Shown here piece after piece: positions 1 to 10,331 of a stretch of 64,000 bases of DNA. The notes beneath the pieces were generated by a model, which worked only from the letters and a program-made list of their open reading frames with translations, did not search any database and was not told where the DNA came from. Where the stretch lies: positions 397,501 to 461,500 of the forward strand of contig JAZKJV010010616.1 of the NCBI GenBank assembly GCA_037367405.1, read 5' to 3'. The DNA is from Ottelia alismoides. Taxonomy: Eukaryota > Streptophyta > Magnoliopsida > Alismatales > Hydrocharitaceae. A program made the translations under genes and the position numbers. How positions within the stretch are numbered: the stretch's first letter is position 1; the number at the start of each line of letters is the position of its first letter.

Positions 1-441
1 AATCGTCGTCGCCTTCGCCACCGCGCCGCCGCTTCGACGTTCTTAGGTTCTCCGTCTTCTTGGAGAGTTCCTCTCACGAAGGAGACGTTTGATCTCGTGC
101 AACGAGATCAGGAGCAACCACGCTTGGATCATCTTCTTGGATTGCGAGGACAACGCGGTTCATCCCCGCGCTCGCAAGCGTTCTCGCCGACGATCGGACT
201 TGAGACAGGAGGTCTCTTTCTTTAGAGACTTGATCAACCACGCTTCAAGAGGTATTGCATTATACTTGTTGTGGTTATAGATGAAACGATCTGAGAATGG
301 TTCTCAGATCATGTGGTTTCATCGATTAAAAATTTTAAATTCCGCTGCACCGAACAGCTAGTATGACTAGTCGTTCTTCGTCGTATCCGATACGACTATC
401 ACGCTTCCGTGATGCGCTTGAGGATAATTCAATATCCTTCA
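1..441 (+). repeat. Ty1/copia-type LTR, 3' portion ending at 441
   Basis: This segment matches, in reverse complement, the inner end of the copia LTRs at 24,620 and 32,607. Shared blocks include GACAGGAGG followed by CCACGCTTCAAGAGGTATT, then ATCATGTGGTTTCATC, and the terminus CAATATCCTTCA. The LTR therefore reads on the plus strand and ends with CA at 441. No primer-binding site follows; gag of element A begins at once, so this is a 3' LTR or solo LTR inserted into that gag. Its left end is outside the window, so the target duplication (expected to be 442-446, AACTG) cannot be checked. It is a different subfamily from the copia element at 24.6-35.2 kb. Three hairpins near the end (360-412) are conserved between the two. 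Confidence 0.75.
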
Positions 442-1918
442 AACTGCTGTGTAGGCGTCTGCAATCTCCTACCGCTCCAGAGATGAATGGCTTCATTTAA
501 ACATGTAAAATCAAGGGTCATACTTGTCTCAGGAATGGGTGGACTATTGGCTACCTGCTCCTTGCATCTGAAGTTGTTGGGGTTGGCTTCAACCTATGTT
601 GGAATCAGTGTCTTAGTGGTGGTCAAGTCGTCAATCCACTGAGTCAGTTCGTTCATGTTCTTCATGAGCAATTCAAGTTGGTCCAGTGCAGGGTTGACTG
701 AAGGTGCCTCAGGTTACTCCTTGACTGCCTGTCGTTGAGACTGATAGTACAAAGGCTATTGGTAACCATACAGAGTCTAATAATGAGGAGGAGGAGGAGG
801 ATAATGTCCATAATATGTAGTCTACTGCTAGTTAGGATGAGGAAAATACATAGACTACTGTTGTGGCTGGCCTCCTCTCCAATTTAGGAACTGTGGTGGA
901 GACTGATAGTGAGGCTGGAACTGTTGGTGTTGGTATTGTTGTTGTCTGCCTCCCTGAAACTGGTGGACGGGTCTCTGATCCTGCTGTGAACCCAACTGGC
1001 CTTGTCCTGACGGACAGGGCTGGTTTCGCTCACGGTCGAATCAAATATTGTTCACCTCTTGAATGACAGGTGGAGGTGGAGACCGCTGCTTAAAAATGTA
1101 GGCTACTTCTTATTGGTTTGGAACTGTATGATGTGAATGTTGCTGAACCTGATCAGGTGTCTGTACGTAGTAGACATGCTGAACTATGGATGGTCCGTCG
1201 CTACTCTACTGGGTGGAAGAAGTATGCTCCCTATTAGAGGTAGCGGCTACTGCACTCACACTGTGAACTGCACTTGTCTTACTCACAAGAAGCTCCTGGT
1301 GCTTTGCTATCTCATTCAGCTTATCCAAGTTCTTCATCCTATGCTCGATCACTTGAAGCTTCTCAAGCTCCTTGGATCGTTTCTCAATAATGTCTACTAT
1401 GGATAGGTGATTTTCAATGATGGTTAGGTCAGAGATGTCTACCCTATCCACTTCTTGTGATGTTGTCATATTGACAACCTTGTGGGGTACTGCAGGGAGT
1501 TGACATGGTGCTTCTGAAAAGCATGTGAAGAAGAAAGAGCTACTGAACTCTCTGCAGGGAGTTATCTAGGCTTGAGTTGACTGAATGTAGGCTAACATGG
1601 TGTCGTTGATCTCGTTCTGCTTCGATATGGTTTCCTGAAATGTGCATGATACTCGATAGTTCTCAGAAATGATGGAGTCTCAGATACTAATTCGAGATTA
1701 AAGACAATCTCAAATAGTGGATTGATGGATGCTGTGAAGGGTGAGGTGGAGAAAGAGGTATATTCGGGAAGTGAGTCTCCCTGAGTAGAAGATGAACGGT
1801 TCGGAGTGTAGAATGAGTTCACAAAGTCTAAACGAGAAATACTCTGGTCCGATATCTTCGAAATCAATAGGCAAGCTATGAGAGCACGAAAGTCAATGCA
1901 AGAGTGAAAGTGAATCAA
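442..1918 (-). pseudogene. gag remnant of Athila-type Ty3/gypsy element A
   Basis: Reading from 1,918 down: a Ser/Thr/Pro-rich N-terminal stretch (1,918-1,592, containing INPLFE, also present in the gag start near 13,740), a charged segment likely to form a coiled coil (1,469-1,206), a Q/P/Y-rich low-complexity region (about 1,010-760, e.g. QQPQYQHQQFQPHYQ), MKNMNELTQWIDDL (664-623), VEANPNNF (593-570) and HLWSGRR (about 500-465). The last two correspond to NPNSFKRKEQ and FWSGRSL in the 6-unit array and to the post-capsid gag segment of Athila polyproteins. Several in-frame stops are present. I found no clear capsid (retrotrans_gag) motif and no CCHC knuckle. The left end is cut by the copia LTR at 441. 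Confidence 0.7.
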
Positions 1919-2848
1919 GGTGCAAATTGTGTAGAAGGATCTCTATCACTAGCAATTAAACACAATACAAACCTCCGGTTCACAAATTCAACGCAATGTG
2001 AAGACCGTAATGGTTCTGTCAATTATTTTGTCAATTTTTAGAGTTTATTGAGAATATAATCTATCTGAGCAGTTAAAACGAGCTGTTAGGAACCCAATGC
2101 TCCCAGGAGACTGTCCCAATCTAACAACTATTTTTCCCATCCAGTATGGGTATGGACCATTTACCGGCTACCCGATCTGCCCACTATACTAAGGAAGTCT
2201 CAGACAGATTACCCACTACCCGATGAAGTCCTCACTGGAGAACAACTAATCACAAGACAGTAGTCTGAAGAGAGTTTGGACGTGGCTCTATCCTAGTGTG
2301 TGGGACTCTCTCTCGCTGCACATAAATCAAACAAGGAGGGGGATACTCTCCCCAAAACAATGATTTTTCCTTAAGTTTTTTTAGGGTCAAGAAAACTTTA
2401 GTAATCCCGAATTTTAGGCAGTTGTCAATTGGTTTGAATATTTTCAATAAATCGCCTATTGAGTGTCCAATTTCCTTTTTAACTTATGCGAGTGAATACA
2501 AGGAAGGAGATCGGAAATGCCAATGCATGATTTAAAACAATGATGCATGCAAGGGTTAGAGATGTGTACCTTATCGCTAGTACTCTACATGCAAAATGAT
2601 ACATGCAAAAATTCGTACTTTGTCGCTTGGGTGCTTCGACTCTCCTAGGATCGTCTCCTTCGCTCCACAGACCCTTGCAAGAATAAGAAAAGAGAGAATG
2701 CAAAAGAAACACAATTATGAAATGTGATCAATAAAAATGAAATAAATACAGTGAATATGAACAATGAAATAATGTGGCAAAATATAAACAGATATTTACA
2801 ACCAAGAATAACAGGTAAAAAGAGAAACCTAAATACCCTCATCATGCC
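1919..2848 (-). other. 5' untranslated leader of element A
   Basis: This lies between the gag start and the primer-binding site. No coding signal is seen. Blocks are shared with the leader at 13,891-15,205, e.g. AATTTTAGGCAGTTGTCA near 2,410 and 14,203, and TATGCGAGTGAA near 2,485 and 14,281, so both leaders come from one family. It ends at the PBS. Confidence 0.65.
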
Positions 2849-2866
2849 TCCCCAGCAACAACATCA
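2849..2866 (-). promoter_or_regulatory. primer-binding site of element A (tRNA-Asp-like)
   Basis: The minus strand reads TGATGTTGTTGCTGGGGA, a degraded form of the Athila-type PBS that pairs with the 3' end of tRNA-Asp (canonical form recalled as TGGCGCCGTTGCCGGGGA). It sits three bases from the LTR end, as expected. Its position fixes the orientation of the element (minus) and the inner edge of LTR A. Confidence 0.82.
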
Positions 2867-2869
2867 TTT

Positions 2870-5800
2870 TGTTGAACATAGATTTTCAAGGAGTGGTTAT
2901 TAATGATATAAAGTCGTTGTTGCGATCCCCAAAAATCTTGGCTCAAACAAAAAATATATTTTTTCTTCTCAAGCTGAAATAATTACAGAAAATAATGCGG
3001 AGCAAGAGAAATTTTTGCTACTTATTTACATGTACAACGAAAAGGATAGAACTCAGGGAGTCTACAATTCTTGAGGGTTATTCCAATAATAAATAAAATC
3101 AATTAAAAGAAAAGGGAATCTAAAATGCAAACTATCCTTGGTTTTTGCAGAATTTTTATTTTTTAAATTTTTTATTTCTATTTTTTATTTTCTGATTTTC
3201 AAATTGTTAATGATTTTAATTTTGTAATTTTTTAATTTTCAAAAATATGATTTTCACAACAAGTTCATGCACAAAAGAAATACAATTTTTGGATTTTTCA
3301 AATATAATAAAATGCTAAAAAAAATCAAATAAAATATTTTTGTGTTTTTATGATTTTTTCCAGTTTTTTAATTTTTTAGAGATTTTTATATTTTTTAGGA
3401 TTTTTAAAATGAATAAAAATAAGGGAAATGAAAATAATGAATAAATAAGATTATTTAGTAATTTAAAAATATTAAAATGAAAAAAAATTGCAGAATTTAT
3501 TTTTCCTGGAAACTAAAGAAAATTATCTACATATACGAACTGAAATCACTATTTTTTTATTTTTCTACAATTTAATATGATTATTTTAAGATTTTAGTAC
3601 TTTGCATTTTTTATATTTTTATAAATAATTAATGCAAAAAAAATTGATAGAGAATAAAATGCACCAAAATAAAACTAATATATTTTTTTCATTTTTTAAG
3701 AAATATTTGAATTTTTATGATTTTCAAAGTTCAAACAGAGGAAATGAAATGTTTTCTATATTTAATAATAACAAATGAAACTAAAATGCAATGAAATTTA
3801 TAAACAATAAGAAGGGAATACAACATGAATATACAAAAATTTTTGTAGAATTTTTAGATCAGAAATAACATTTATTCCAACAAGATAAACGTGCAATTTA
3901 AAGTCTGAAAATGAAGGACTGAAATGTAATTATTTATTGTTTTTTCTTAAAAATTAACAGGAAATAAAACTTCAGTGAATAATGCCATTTACCCAGTAAA
4001 TGTGTGTTGCGCATGTGATGCTCTAGCTGGCAGGGGCGTTCGCGTAATTTCTGAAACCTCTAGGGGGTTATTTACAATTTACCCTATTCTTTATTTTTTT
4101 AAATAAACTAGGGTTCACAGAGGGCATTCGTTCTTTTTTCCAGGAGATAAAGGGTATGCTGTTGTCACTTGCCTTCTTCTCCAAGCAAGGGCGATGGGTC
4201 GGTGGCCTTTCGACGTTAAGGGAAGCGTAGTGGATCTGCGGGAGATGCTCCAAGCAGGCTGGTGGTCGGTGATGGCTGCTCCCAGGCGATGGCAACGGGT
4301 GAAGGTGGTTCCAGGATAAAGGTCGCACGGCTGTGCGCAAGGACGAGCAATGACAATGCAGGTAGTGCGTCACTGGTGGAGTCGACGGTCCATAAGGATG
4401 AGGGCGACGAGTGGTTGTTGTGGTTGGTGTTGGGCAACGACAGCGAAGGGCAGCTAAGACGCGGCTCTGCAGTTGGTTGAGGATGCGCGCGGGTGGCGCG
4501 GCTTCAAACAGATAGCTCCACGAGTGTCGATCTGGTGGTGAAGGGAGGTGGGCGCCTCTTACGGGCTTGACGGCCGCACCTGCCGCTGTTGCTGACCCTT
4601 TTTTATTTTTTTTGTAAATCAGAAATAAAAAAACCTTTTAATATTTTATAGAGAAAACAAGAACGACAACAATTTTTTTATATGTTTATATTTTTTATTA
4701 TTTCTTTTTATTTCCTGTAAAACAAATGTTAGATAAAAATAAAATATAGATGACTTTTTTATTTTTATTTTTTTTGAAATAGAAGAGGACTCAAGCACGA
4801 TGCATCATCTGGTTATTTAAAAAAATAAAAAATTGGAAATGATGTTAATAGGGATCTGACGAAATAGAAGAATTGAATTCGGTTCTGTGGACACTGTGCA
4901 CGGTCAGAGTTGAGAGATCGTGGGGGATAGAAAATGAATATGGAGAGATCAAGAACGTGAGATGAAATTGAAATCGATGGCAGATCAAATCATGATGGAT
5001 TCTAAGATCTAGAGAAAGAAATGACGACAGAATAAAGATGCAAAAAATTTAACTAAGTTTAACCTAGATGAAAAATAAGATAAAATGATAATTCTCACTT
5101 TAGGAGCGGAAAAGATCGTGATCGCCTCGACAAAGGCCGATTCGTTCATCGGACATCTTGGAGGCTAGGCACCCTTCAGCTACAAGATAGCTCTCGGAGA
5201 ATAGGCTTCTCTCACCAAAGATTGAGCAAGTTGAAATGAGGGAGGAGGAGCTATATTAATAAATAAAAATATGGAGTTTAAATTTCAAAAATTTGAATGA
5301 AGATAAGAGATAAGAAAATTTGAAATGAGAAAAAGATAAAAAGGCAATTAGTGTTTAAAAAGTATTTACAAAAATTAATTATTTTTTGGTATTTTCGTCA
5401 CTTTATTAAATTTAAAAATAATGTTAATTTTTTTATTTTTGTAGTGATTATTTAAGAAATTTAATTATATACGTGTACTATATATATATGACATTATATA
5501 CATAGTTAAATAAGGAAATTAGTTATTTTTTGTTTTAATTTTTTTATATTTTATATTTTTATTTTTAAAAAATATTGAAATACTTACAATTATTTACAAA
5601 TATAATAGAAATAAATATGTACAATAAATAATGGTTAAATTGCACAAACACCCTAGAAAACGAACTTTTTAACCGTAGCTCCAAAAGTTATGAAATCACA
5701 GCCATTTTAAAGACAATTTAATTTAAAATACAATGGAAGTGAGTTTGGTTCAATTTAAGTTCATACGGATCCTATATTAATCTTTCAATTATCGCTTTAT

Positions 5801-6259
5801 GATTTTTTCCGAATGCGGCTACTTTTATTCTATACATGATTTAATTTTGCAATTATTTTTATTATTTAGGAAACATTTTTATTTATAACTTCTGTTTTGA
5901 AAATTATTTATTTTGAGGTCAATTAACATACAAATAAAATAGTGTAAGTATACAAGTATTTACCATATATATTTTTGGATTTTCTGATTAACGACCTTAT
6001 TTCCCCCCACTTTATTCCTGGTCGATCAGGTCAAATCTTGACCTTCTCTCGGGGTTTGGGTTAGCCTTATCTATTACATATATACAATATTATTTTTTGT
6101 TTTCTTTCTTTATTTTTTTATTTTAGGTTAAAATAATATACAATATTTACATACAGATTCAAATTAGTAAGAATATGGAGTTAGTATTATATATAGGTGC
6201 TTTATAAGGGGTTTTAAGCTAAAATAAATGAATAAAGATGATGAAATGCAGATTCAACA
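2870..6259 (-). repeat. 5' LTR of element A (Athila-type, ~3.39 kb)
   Basis: On the minus strand the LTR starts TGTTGAATC (6,259) and ends TTCAACA (2,870), next to the PBS. It aligns over its whole length with LTR B (15,227-18,599): the post-PBS end, the AT-rich part, the GC-richer block at 4,000-4,600 (B: 16,350-16,990), the block at 5,100-5,230 with AGCTCTCGGAGA-type sequence (B: 17,410-17,560), the CCGTAGCTCCAAAAGTTATG block at 5,675 (B: 17,970; also in LTR E at 36,020), and the ACTTTATTCCTGGTCGAT block at 6,010. The GC-rich open frames inside it (4,068-4,480) are LTR sequence, not genes. The right end abuts integrase sequence of another element. Confidence 0.82.
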
Positions 6260-6880
6260 CTACCCCCATATGATATCAATATCCTTGGAATCCCAAACTG
6301 CGAGATGATATTTTGTTTCAGAAAGCGACTCACTGTTTGGTTGTCTGCGGCTCGAGTAGGGATAGCTTCTACCCAACGACTCACATAATCAACGACAAGA
6401 AGGATGTGCTCATATCCCTAATTGTTGGGTAAAGGTCTCATGAAATCAATGCCCCAAGCATCGAATACACCTACTATCTGAATGATCTTCATGGGCATGG
6501 ATTTTTTAGTTGTCAGGGTGCCTTTCAATTACTGACAGTCAATGCAATGTTTGACAAATGCTGCTACATCCTTAAATAGTGTAAGCCACCAGAGGCCACA
6601 CTGTAATAATTTCACTGATGTTCTGTTTCAAGAGTGGTGTTCACCATATTCGAGCGAGTGACAATGCTCGAGGACACTGTGCTGCTCTTCCCGAGGAATG
6701 CACTTGTGCCAAATACAATCTACTCCTTCCCTAAATAAGAGAGGATCTTCTCATTAGTAGAAATGGATCTTTGGTAAGACTTTGTGATTCCAAATCTTCA
6801 TCCATTCATGTGGATTCCTGAGACGAGGTAGTTGACAATATCAACATACCAAGGGAGTGAATCCATGAGTAGAATTGACT
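6260..6880 (-). pseudogene. Ty3/gypsy integrase fragment (core start plus zinc-binding end), element B pol
   Basis: The core contains WGIDFM (first catalytic Asp present), VSRWVEAIP and a FLKQNIIS segment, with one in-frame stop just after PLPNN. Where the family has the second catalytic Asp (SDGG), this copy reads Tyr, and the sequence is cut two codons later at 6,260 by LTR A. The zinc-binding region lies at about 6,530-6,780. It is collinear with the integrase of the array (e.g. 43,645-44,442) but distinctly divergent. It probably belongs to the element whose gag start and 5' LTR are at 13,300-18,599. Confidence 0.78.
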
Positions 6881-7330
6881 CTAAAGAAGCGTGTCTGTGA
6901 TGGGTGCATTGTTCAGTGGAGGATCTTGCGGCTCTATTATGGAGAGGTGATCTGCTACCATATTCTGAACCCCAGGCGTGTCTTTAATTTCCAAGTCGAA
7001 CTCCTGGAGAAGGATCCATCTGATTATTCTGGGCTTGACATCCTTCTTCTGATGTTAATATCTGACAGTAGAGTGATTAATATAGATAGTGGTTGTTGAT
7101 CCAAGTAAATAGGACCTGAACTTCTCAAGGGAGAATACCACAACATGTAATTCTTTCTATGTTACAATGTAATTTCTTTGAGCTTCATCTAATGTTTTGC
7201 TGGCATAGTGAATGGCATAGGGTGCCTTGTCTTTCCTCTGTCCTAGACCAACCCCAACTGTAAAATCTGACACATCCATCATGATCTCAAAGGGAAGAGA
7301 CTAATATGGCGTTTGTAGGACTGGAGCTTG
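6881..7330 (-). pseudogene. Ty3/gypsy RNase H fragment, element B pol
   Basis: This lies between RT and integrase in the order expected for Ty3/gypsy. It matches the RNase H part of the array units (for example 44,446-44,736), including the region encoding [13 protein letters not shown] (about 7,200-7,250) and the IRWILLLQEF/LEIKD segment (about 6,970-7,020). Frames are broken, so no continuous reading is possible. Confidence 0.7.
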
Positions 7331-7850
7331 AGTGATTAGCTCCTTCAGTTGTTGAATGAAAGGAGGATCTGCTGATCAACACTGAACACAGTCTCCTCGC
7401 ATAGTAACTCTATAAGAGGTCGGGCGATGCGATTGAAATCATGGATGAATCTTCTGTAGAATCCCACATACCCTAAAAATGACCTCACATTCTTGACTAT
7501 CTGAGGTGGCTCTAGATTAGCAATCACATCCACCTTTGTTGAGTCAATTTTCGTGCCACGTTTGGAAACAATGTGACCCAACACAATCCCCTATGTGACC
7601 ATGAAGTGGCTCTTTTCCCATGATAATACCAGATTGACTTCACGACATTTCTGAAGTACTCTATCCCTGTGCTCAAGATAAGAATCGAAGTTGTTACCAT
7701 AGAGGAGAGGTCATCCATAAATACCTCGAGAAAACTGCCTACCATCTCAGCGAAAACTGCAAGCATGCATGTCTGGAATGTTGTTGGTGTGTTACACAGT
7801 CCAAAGGGAATCCTTCTGAAAGCATAGGTATCGAATGGGCAAGTGAAGGT
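7331..7850 (-). pseudogene. Ty3/gypsy reverse transcriptase fragment, element B pol
   Basis: The minus strand shows TFTCPFDTYAF, RRIPFGLCNTPTTFQ and EVFMDDLS (catalytic Asp pair present) in one frame, then VLGHIVSKRG and the thumb segment NVRSFLGYVGFYRRFI in another frame (7,584-7,345). Homology to the array RT stops at 7,850, where LTR F begins with TG; the upstream half of RT is missing. An apparent N-terminus with a Met at 7,898 comes from LTR F and is not part of RT. Confidence 0.85.
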
Positions 7851-9920
7851 TGATAGACGCTCCCGCACCCTTGTTAATTCGGTCAGATTAGTGTCCAAAT
7901 TAATTTAAAGTGTTCGTTGCAGTCGGATACGAGAGGGCTAATCAAAAACCACATTAATTAGATTTGAGTTAATTTCAAGCGGCAAAATATTTTTTACTTG
8001 GTGAAGTCCAAGGTCGAACTCAGGGAGGCATCTGTCTCCTTAGGTCAAATTTTAGCAAAATCCGATGTTCGATTTTCAGAGGGAATATTTTTTTGGTCTT
8101 TTTCGGTTTTTTTATGCAAAACACATGCAACCAACATGCTAATATGAAGTTAATTCAATTTAAGATATCAAATGGAGTCAAAAAATTCTAAAAATTGGCC
8201 ATATGATTATGATAAAAATGAGCTAACCTAATTTTTTTGGAATTTTTAGACACTAAATGAATTTACTGCGAATTAAACATGCAGACAGGGTGATTTTCAC
8301 TAATTTAATTGTAATAAATGTCAAATCAGATTCTTTTCAGGAACAAAAATTATCCTAGATAGATCTGATGATGAGGAATCCAGGAAAATTGACAAATCTT
8401 AATTTCAATGTGAAATGAGTTCAATAAAATTTAAATAAGAAAATCACTCAACAATTTATTCAGGCCTCAATATGTGTGCAGATGACATGAAATTTTTATG
8501 CAATGTTAAGGTCACTGTCCCAGAGCTACTACGAATTTTTAAGGATTTTTAGAATCACAGAAAATTAATTAGAAATTAAAAGGTATCACTGGGCAAAATA
8601 TTACACAAATCAACCAATTAATTCATTGAAAATTCGACTGTAATTACAAAAATATGACACGTGACACAATAGATAGAGGACAAGTTGCTCAACAAAATGC
8701 AATTTTTGGAATTTAAAAATGATGTAAAATGCAACCTAGGGATGCGTGCAAACACAGGGATGTAAATGCAATATAGGAAAATAAAGTTACATAAAGCAAA
8801 TATACTGACAGGGACTTAAGTGCAATTACCTATAATGCTGGGGGACTCAATGCAATTTCTCCACGGCTGCACGTGCTCCTCACGTATGGGGCGCTTCACA
8901 GGGACTGATTTGCAATATCTGAAAGTTTCAGGGGTTTCTGGGCAATTAACCCAAGGCGCACATGCTTCTCACGTGGTGCGCCTAGGCTCGGATCGAGGCT
9001 CAGGCTCCTTGGAGGTTCGGAGTGAGGTTCGGCGAAGCTTCGGGTGGTTCGAGCCTAGAGGTCGGGGTAGAGGCTCGAAACAGTCGTCGTGGCGCGATCA
9101 GGACCGTTAGATCAAGGGTGATCCAACGGCTGAGGGATGAAGACGCATGGCGAAGAGGCGTCCGTCAGATCGTCGAACGATCCAACGGTGATGGAGCTTG
9201 CTCCTGAGATGACGACGTGGCACGCTAGACACTTATGGATCTAGAAGGATCCAACGGCTCTGGGATGCTCCAATTGACTGGCGACGTGGATGAATGATGA
9301 CCGTAGGATCACTGATCGATCTGACGGTTCTGTGCAGCTTCGGTCGAGGGCGACGTGGCAAGACGATACCCGTTCGATCAAGGTGATCGAACGGCAGCTG
9401 GGGGTCCTTCTCCGATGGTCCTCCGCAGCCTGCGGAGGAGATGGCGGGGCTCCGGCGACAAGGCCTTTGCTCCGCCAGTCCTTCCTCGTGTCGATGAAGC
9501 TCTCCGACTTGTCGGAGATATCCCAGTAGAAGTGTGGCGGTGCGGCGAAAGCGATGGTGATCTCAGGAGTTGGGGACGGTCGTCGGATGCTGCTGGCGAC
9601 GAAGCTCGAAGACGACTCCGGCGAAGCTTCGATCAGTGAACAGATGGGCACCTGCAAGCGTTAGAGAAGGAGCCGTAGCTCGTGCGTGCAATCGTGGAGG
9701 TGGAAGAATTACTGGCGAGGCCTAAGGCGGAGGGAGGTGGTCTGGCGACGGTGCTCCGGCCAAGTGGCGGAGCTGGAGATCGATGGGTGGTGAAATGCGC
9801 CGTCGGCGGACGTGGAGGTGATCGCGAAGCTGAGAGCTCCGACGAATGGTCAAGCATCCTAGGACTGGTAGCTACACTGGCTACCGTCCATTCTTCTCTC
9901 CACCCCCCTCTTGTTGAGCC
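7851..9920 (-). repeat. partial Athila-type LTR (F), inserted in RT of element B
   Basis: The segment starts TGATAGACG at 7,851, exactly where RT homology ends. The LTR signature AACTCAGGGAG lies about 165 bp in, close to the roughly 180 bp seen in LTR A. Like LTRs A and B it passes from AT-rich DNA into a GC-rich block (8,800-9,900), which includes the tandem hairpins at 9,096-9,394. Open frames such as 9,241-9,657 and 9,682-10,002 are in LTR sequence. The right end is lost near 9,920, where a plus-strand 3' UTR begins, so the boundary is approximate and no target duplication could be matched. Confidence 0.6.
9096..9394. repeat. five-unit tandem array of inverted repeats (GATCNAACGG type)
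   Basis: GATCCAACGG or a close variant begins at 9,120, 9,179, 9,248, 9,318 and 9,385, spaced 59-70 bp. Four of the five copies are preceded by an inverted partner of the form CCGT(T/A/C)NGATC, so each can form a hairpin. The last is perfect: CCGTTCGATC and GATCGAACGG separated by 5 bp. CGACGTGG recurs between units. It lies in the GC-rich part of LTR F. Confidence 0.8.
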
Positions 9921-10320
9921 GGATGCACTTGAACTTAGTAGGGAATACACCACTCCTCGAGGAATGAGTTCCTGGACCGGACAATTAGAGTTACCTTATT
10001 AGAGGAGGCGGGTTCTTTGCCATTTCTGATGTGGAGAGCTATATGTCACTTACACAGTACAAGTAAGATTCATAGTCATCAGAAATTGGCGCATTAGGAT
10101 TTGTTCTGACCTAACTATTGAGGCATCTTGAATAGAAGACTTGTGGAACTTAAAGTATGTTAGGTCTTAAGTTCATATCCCAAAAAGATTCCGCCACATT
10201 ATTAATCCAAAGGTAGAGTCAGGCTCCATTTTCACCTTTCGTTCATGACCTTAGTATGGAACCCAAAATCATTTTACTTTTGCATTTCGTTTTAGTTGCT
10301 CGGGGATAAGAAAGGTTTAA
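9921..10320 (+). other. 3' untranslated region of a plus-strand Athila-type element
   Basis: This stretch precedes a PPT and an LTR start. Its block at 9,945-10,110 is clearly homologous to the minus strand of 36,900-36,729, the equivalent position in the large element. Shared words include CTCCTCGAGGAA, GTCACTTACA, TACAAGT and TTCATAGTCAT. No open frame of note is seen. The left edge, where it meets LTR F, is approximate. Confidence 0.65.
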
Positions 10321-10330
10321 GTAAAGGGGG
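10321..10330 (+). promoter_or_regulatory. polypurine tract of the plus-strand element
   Basis: GTAAAGGGGG lies directly before the LTR start at 10,332 and follows GGTTTAA. This matches the usual Athila/Tat 3' end (GTTTAAGT followed by a G-run). It sets the strand of the element. Confidence 0.78.
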
Positions 10331-10331
10331 T

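Noticed and set aside
6240..6275. Use of a cryptic PPT in integrase (GGGGGTAG) to explain the LTR A/integrase join
   Set aside because: Priming at a cryptic PPT would copy the sequence after it, not jump to the LTR start; simple insertion of element A into integrase explains the join.
9241..10002. Overlapping GC-rich open frames that look like a small gene
   Set aside because: They lie mostly in the GC-rich part of LTR F, run in several frames on both strands, and have no domain; similar GC-rich frames occur at the matching place of LTRs A (4,068-4,480) and B (16,466-17,020).
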